Assembly (NCBI GenBank): GCA_910587635.1
Contig: CAJUNB010000037.1
Coordinates: 24,570-88,569 of the forward strand
Origin: an uncultured Lachnospiraceae bacterium
GTDB taxonomy: Bacteria > Bacillota > Clostridia > Lachnospirales > Lachnospiraceae
DNA: 64,000 nucleotides
Direction: 5' to 3'
Shown: positions 60,581-64,000 of the stretch, one piece after another
How the letters are laid out: each line of letters starts with the position of its first letter
Numbering within the stretch: position 1 is the stretch's first letter
The notes under the pieces: generated by a model
The model's input: only the letters and a program-made list of their open reading frames with translations
Database searches by the model: none
What the model was told of the DNA's origin: nothing
Position numbers and translations under genes: made by a program

Positions 60581-61861
60581 ATGAATTTACATACAGGAAG
60601 AAAATTAAAAGGAACGATCACCGTCCCCGGAGATAAATCCATTTCCCACCGAAGTGTTATGTTCGCTTCCTTGGCGGAGGGTGTCTCAGAGATCACTAAC
60701 TTTCTGGAAGGCGCCGACTGTCTCTCCACAATAGATTGTTTTCGAAAACTGGGCGTCGATATCCGTGTAGAGGCAGATATGGGACGCGTATTCATCCATG
60801 GAAAAGGATTATATGGTTTATCGGCCTCTTCTTCTACTCTGGACGCCGGCAACAGCGGAACTACCACAAGGCTGATTTCCGGCATTCTCGCTCCACAGCC
60901 TTTTTCTACGAGACTTACCGGCGACGATTCCATCCAGAGGCGCCCTATGAGGCGTATTATTGAACCATTGACAAAAATGGGGGCACATATGATAAGCGAA
61001 AAAAATAATGACTGCGCCCCGCTTACCATCCATGGCAGATCGCTCCATGGCATTCACTACCGGACAGAAGTTGCTTCCGCCCAGGTAAAATCCGCCATTT
61101 TATTGGCCGGTCTGTATGCAGACGGTATAACGAAAGTGACAGAACCTTATGTGAGCAGAAATCATTCCGAAATTATGCTTCGTCTCTTCGGCGCAGACAT
61201 TCATACGGAAGGTACTACTGCCGTATTGACCCCTGGCAGTACACTGACGGCCAGAAAAATCCACGTGCCGGGGGATATTTCCTCTGCGGCTTATTTCATT
61301 GCCGCCGCTTCCATCGTTCCCGGTTCCGAGATCCTGATACGCAATGTGGGCATCAATCCTACCAGAGACGGTATCCTGAAGGTGGCACAGTCGATGGGAG
61401 CCAATATCACCATAGAAAATGTGCATACGGAAAACGGAGAAGCCTGCGCAGATATCTTCGTCCGTTCCGCCTCTCTGCACGGTACCCAAATCGGCGGTTC
61501 TCTCATCCCCACACTGATCGATGAGCTTCCCGTCATTGCCATTATGGCGGCTTTTGCAGAAGGAACTACTGTCATAACAGACGCGGCAGAATTGAAGGTA
61601 AAAGAATCGAATCGAATTGATGTCATGGTTAAAAATCTACAGGCTATGGGATGTGATATCGAAGCGACGGATGACGGTATGATTATCCATGGCGGGAAAC
61701 CCCTTCACGGCGCCTGTATCCCTTCCCATGGAGATCACCGCATTGCTATGAGTTTCGCCGTCGCCTCCATGATGGCTGAAGGAGAAACCGAGATTTTGGA
61801 CAGAGAATGCGTCAATATTTCCTATCCCGGCTTCTATGCGGATCTGAAAAGGCTGTGCTGA
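60581..61861 (+). CDS. aroA: 3-phosphoshikimate 1-carboxyvinyltransferase (EPSP synthase)
   Basis: Adds phosphoenolpyruvate to shikimate-3-phosphate, the step before AroC. The 426-residue enzyme shows KLKGTITVPGDKSISHRSVM near the start, LDAGNSGTTTRLISG with the RPM loop near residue 125, and IPTLIDELPVIAIMAAFAEG near 310. GGGAG lies 8 nt before the ATG; the longer frame upstream overlaps tyrA. It is the distal gene of tyrA-aroA, and ends 17 nt before the convergent glf remnant with no obvious terminator between them. The class to which it belongs (glyphosate sensitivity) cannot be decided by eye. Confidence 0.96.
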   Translation: MNLHTGRKLKGTITVPGDKSISHRSVMFASLAEGVSEITNFLEGADCLSTIDCFRKLGVDIRVEADMGRVFIHGKGLYGLSASSSTLDAGNSGTTTRLISGILAPQPFSTRLTGDDSIQRRPMRRIIEPLTKMGAHMISEKNNDCAPLTIHGRSLHGIHYRTEVASAQVKSAILLAGLYADGITKVTEPYVSRNHSEIMLRLFGADIHTEGTTAVLTPGSTLTARKIHVPGDISSAAYFIAAASIVPGSEILIRNVGINPTRDGILKVAQSMGANITIENVHTENGEACADIFVRSASLHGTQIGGSLIPTLIDELPVIAIMAAFAEGTTVITDAAELKVKESNRIDVMVKNLQAMGCDIEATDDGMIIHGGKPLHGACIPSHGDHRIAMSFAVASMMAEGETEILDRECVNISYPGFYADLKRLC

Positions 61862-61878
61862 AACATCGTAAAAATGAC

Positions 61879-62993
61879 TTAAAGATACTCATGGACACAA
61901 TCCAGCGCTGCCGATACTACTTGATGCATATCAAAGTATCGGTATCGCCCAAGCCGTCCACCGAAAATAACATTCTTTTCTTCTTTTGCTTTATTCTCAT
62001 ATTTTTGATAAATTATATTATTTTTATCATCATTGAGGGGATAATAGGGCTCATCGCCAGGGCTCCATACATGGGGATATTCTCTCGTGATAACTGTCTT
62101 TGGATTTCCCAAATCATTCTGACACTGAAGCTCAAAATGTTTGTGCTCAATAATCCGTGTATAGGGGACCTCATATTCTGTATAATTGACCACTGCATTG
62201 CCCTGATAATTTTCCATATCCAGTATTTCTGTCTCAAACCTCAGGCTTCTGTATTCCAATATACCGAAACAATAATCATAGTAGGCGTCAATCATGCCGG
62301 TATAGACAATCTTATCCGCCATTGCCGACAACTTTTCTCTTTCCTCAAGATAGTCCACATTCAGCCATACTTCGATACCATCCAACATCTTTTCTATAAT
62401 TTTCGTATAGCCCCCCCCACAGGAATGCCCTGATATCTGTCGTTGAAATAATTATTATCATATACAAACCGTACCGGCAGTCTTTTGATAATAAAAGCCG
62501 GCAGTTCTGATGCCCGTTTCCCCCACTGTTTTTCCGTATATCCTTTAACAAGCTTTTCATAGATATCTCTGCCCACCAGGCTGATCGCCTGCTCCTCCAG
62601 ATTGGACGGTACAGTAATGCCCGCTTCCCGTATCTGCTCCTGGATTCGTTCCTTTGCTTCCCTAGGCGTCTTAACACCCCATATCGCATGAAACGTGTTC
62701 ATATTAAAAGGAAGATTGTACAATTCGTCTCGATACCGGGCTACAGGCGAATTTGTATACCGGTTAAATACGGCAAACCGATTCATATAATTCCATACCC
62801 GTTCATCGGATGTGTGAAAAATATGGGCACCATAACGATGTACCTGTATCCCCTCCATCTCTTCTGTATAGGCATTGCCGCCCACATGGGACCTTTTATC
62901 TATTACGAGTACCTTCTTACCCACCCTTTTTGCCTCATACGCAAAAACAGAGCCGAACAGCCCAGCTCCTACGATCAGATAATCATATTGCAT
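61879..62993 (-). pseudogene. glf: UDP-galactopyranose mutase, frameshifted at a poly-G run
   Basis: Would interconvert UDP-galactopyranose and UDP-galactofuranose for cell-surface glycans. The N-terminal 193 residues (FAD loop IVGAGLFGSVFAYEAKR, then YTEKQWGKR) run from 62993 to a stop at 62394; the C-terminal part (IEVWLNVDYLEE to the end) runs in another frame to 61879. The switch is at eight G (62411-62418 read on the minus strand). Six G restore IPVGGYTKIIEKML, the family sequence; nine would add one glycine. The result is a truncated protein of about 199 residues unless slippage or an assembly error applies. AAAGGAG precedes the ATG. Confidence 0.93.
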
Positions 62994-63165
62994 GGAATCT
63001 TTCTCCTTTTGATAATATACACAGATAAATTCTCCGCTTTTGGCAGACCACTTTCAAAGCCATTTATTGTAACTTCATTCTACACACACTTTCCTGTCAG
63101 CTCAAATCTTTTTTTCTTTTCCTGCCATTTCGTAAAAGCGCCATTACGTTCTTTCATACTTTTCT

Positions 63166-63202
63166 CACGTCAAAATACATGATAAAATAATATCATGACG
63201 TG
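63166..63202 (+). promoter_or_regulatory. Dyad upstream of the YHYH-protein gene
   Basis: CACGTCA (63166-63172) and TGACGTG (63196-63202) form an inverted repeat that encloses ATGATA/TATCAT (63179-63184 and 63191-63196). It lies 40 nt before the start in an AT-rich stretch where I find no good -35 box, so it may be an operator or activator site. The remaining 160 nt back to glf hold nothing recognisable. Confidence 0.4.
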
Positions 63203-63241
63203 TAGTACAATATAAAAAGTGTATACAAAGGAGGAAACGCT

Positions 63242-63889
63242 ATGAAAAACTTTTTGAACCGAGCTCTTGGAATCTGTTTTGCATTTATCATTGTTCTGGT
63301 CAGCATCTCCCTTTCCGTCCCGGATGCCTGCCTTACTGTATCTGCGCACTCAGGGCGAACCGATGCCTCGGGAGGACATCACGACTATAAAAATAAAAGC
63401 GGCCTTGGCCCCTATCACTATCACCATGGCTACTCCGCTCATCTTCATGAGAATGGTGTCTGTCCATATGACAGTCCTCAGCCCTCTGTCCCCGATGACG
63501 CTTCCACGAAAGCCTCTGTGCCAAATACCGCTCCAGTCATAGCTTCTGTTCCCGATACTACTACCGATCTGCCAGATACATCTGCTGTAAATGCCGCTCC
63601 CGCTGCAACCCTTCCAACCATCAATTACAGTCTTGTCTTTGACGCCACCTTCTATGCCGCTGCCAATCCAGATATAGCCGCAATATATGGTACAGATCCC
63701 ACTCTCCTGTTCTATCATTTCTTAACTTCTGGAATGAGGGAGGGAAGGCAGGAAAATGCATCTTTCAATGTATGGACCTATAGGACAGAGCATCCTGAAC
63801 TTGCGGCAGTTTTCAATGATGATCTTACACAATACTATATCTATTACTGTACCCTCAGTAGACAAGGGCACACACGCCCTGAACCATGA
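63242..63889 (+). CDS. Secreted YHYH-domain protein with FDxxFY module
   Basis: A 215-residue exported protein. The signal segment (LGICFAFIIVLVSISLSVPDA, cleavage near VSA-HSG) leads to a histidine-rich YHYH-type domain, HSGRTDASGGHHDYKNKSG then PYHYHHGYSAHLHENGVCPY, with spacing suited to binding metal. A Ser/Thr/Pro/Ala linker follows (residues about 80-125), then the module LVFDATFYAAANPDIAAIYG with HFLTSGMREGR, shared with the protein at 10851-11459. GGAGG lies 7 nt before the ATG. The function is unknown; it could present metal-binding sites at the cell surface. The stop codon is the first part of the long palindrome that follows. Confidence 0.82.
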   Translation: MKNFLNRALGICFAFIIVLVSISLSVPDACLTVSAHSGRTDASGGHHDYKNKSGLGPYHYHHGYSAHLHENGVCPYDSPQPSVPDDASTKASVPNTAPVIASVPDTTTDLPDTSAVNAAPAATLPTINYSLVFDATFYAAANPDIAAIYGTDPTLLFYHFLTSGMREGRQENASFNVWTYRTEHPELAAVFNDDLTQYYIYYCTLSRQGHTRPEP

Positions 63890-63973
63890 TATTTCGGTAA
63901 TTTTCTGCGTTGTCCTCAATCAGCGTACGTCCAGTACGCCTCAATCGTCCGCCTTGTAAATTACCGAAATATC
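63888..63973. repeat. MITE/REP-like palindrome with 16-bp perfect arms
   Basis: GATATTTCGGTAATTT (63888-63903) pairs perfectly with AAATTACCGAAATATC (63958-63973). The 54-nt centre contains a second stem GCGTAC-GTCCA-GTACGC (63923-63939) flanked by CCTCAAT on both sides. The element starts inside the stop codon of the YHYH gene, has no T-run, and looks like a small mobile palindrome rather than a plain terminator. Confidence 0.65.
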
Positions 63974-64000
63974 TATGGTCAGGGTCAGAGAGTCGGAAAG

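Noticed and set aside
62345..62689. A separate gene in the third frame across the glf break
   Set aside because: It contains the shifted reading of glf and is not an independent protein.

Overview
This window looks like a chromosomal segment of a Gram-positive anaerobe of the class Clostridia, most likely Lachnospiraceae. The grounds are moderate GC, strong AGGAGG-type ribosome binding sites, a GGGtGRT/NifU-like pair, a Rex regulator, a class B sortase with a BspA-type repeat surface protein, and palindromic intergenic repeats. I see no rRNA, CRISPR array, prophage or transposase. There is one tRNA gene (Val, anticodon GAC).

Layout. 0-8.2 kb: chorismate synthase and an AT-rich acetyltransferase on the + strand, facing a minus-strand amino-acid block (metH, ilvB, two ACT-domain small subunits, ilvC). 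8.3-11.5 kb: lipoprotein, membrane protein, C39-like peptidase, tRNA-Val, an unlisted 50-codon gene and a secreted protein behind a 170-nt leader. 11.8-16.8 kb: GGGtGRT/NifU-like pair and an aromatic-amino-acid-type ABC transporter. 16.8-25.3 kb: a tight argH-asd-GGDEF/EAL-ATPase-topB run, then a hexapeptide acyltransferase. 25.4-27.8 kb: a two-gene ABC importer lacking its binding protein, overlapping a ClpP-like protease gene tail to tail. 28-38 kb: ten co-directional genes from rex to a multi-pass membrane protein (rex, coiled-coil protein, nnr, alr, mazF, MBL lipoprotein, CorC-like, yebC, zinc-ribbon protein, membrane protein).

38-49.5 kb: an ABC-F ATPase, a gntR-icd pair, a subtilase, and a sortase B gene followed by a 1655-residue surface protein carrying an SPQTG anchor. 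49.4-57 kb: a Gly/Cys-rich small protein with a sigma-K-like promoter, two small overlapping unknown genes, a receiver-ComFB protein that lacks its phospho-Asp, leuS, and two cell-envelope proteins of unknown function. 57-64 kb: an EF-G-like GTPase with an altered G4 motif, tyrA-aroA, a glf gene broken at a run of eight G, and a YHYH-domain secreted protein followed by a long palindrome.

How it fits together. The window carries much of branched-chain (ilvB/N/C) and aromatic (aroC, tyrA, aroA) amino-acid synthesis plus lysine/methionine and arginine steps (asd, metH, argH). A second theme is the cell surface: sortase and substrate, glf, alr and several secreted modules. A third is nucleotide signalling, with two proteins (GGDEF-EAL and REC-ComFB) that have lost key catalytic or phosphorylation residues. 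Between genes there are at least three families of dispersed palindromic repeats, many doubling as terminators; one copy supplies the stop codon of nnr.

The strongest leads for something undescribed are the REC-ComFB pseudo-receiver, the topB-linked ATPase that has lost both its P-loop lysine and its nuclease motif, the Gly/Cys-rich protein with a sporulation-type promoter, the poly-G disrupted glf, and the compound repeat family.
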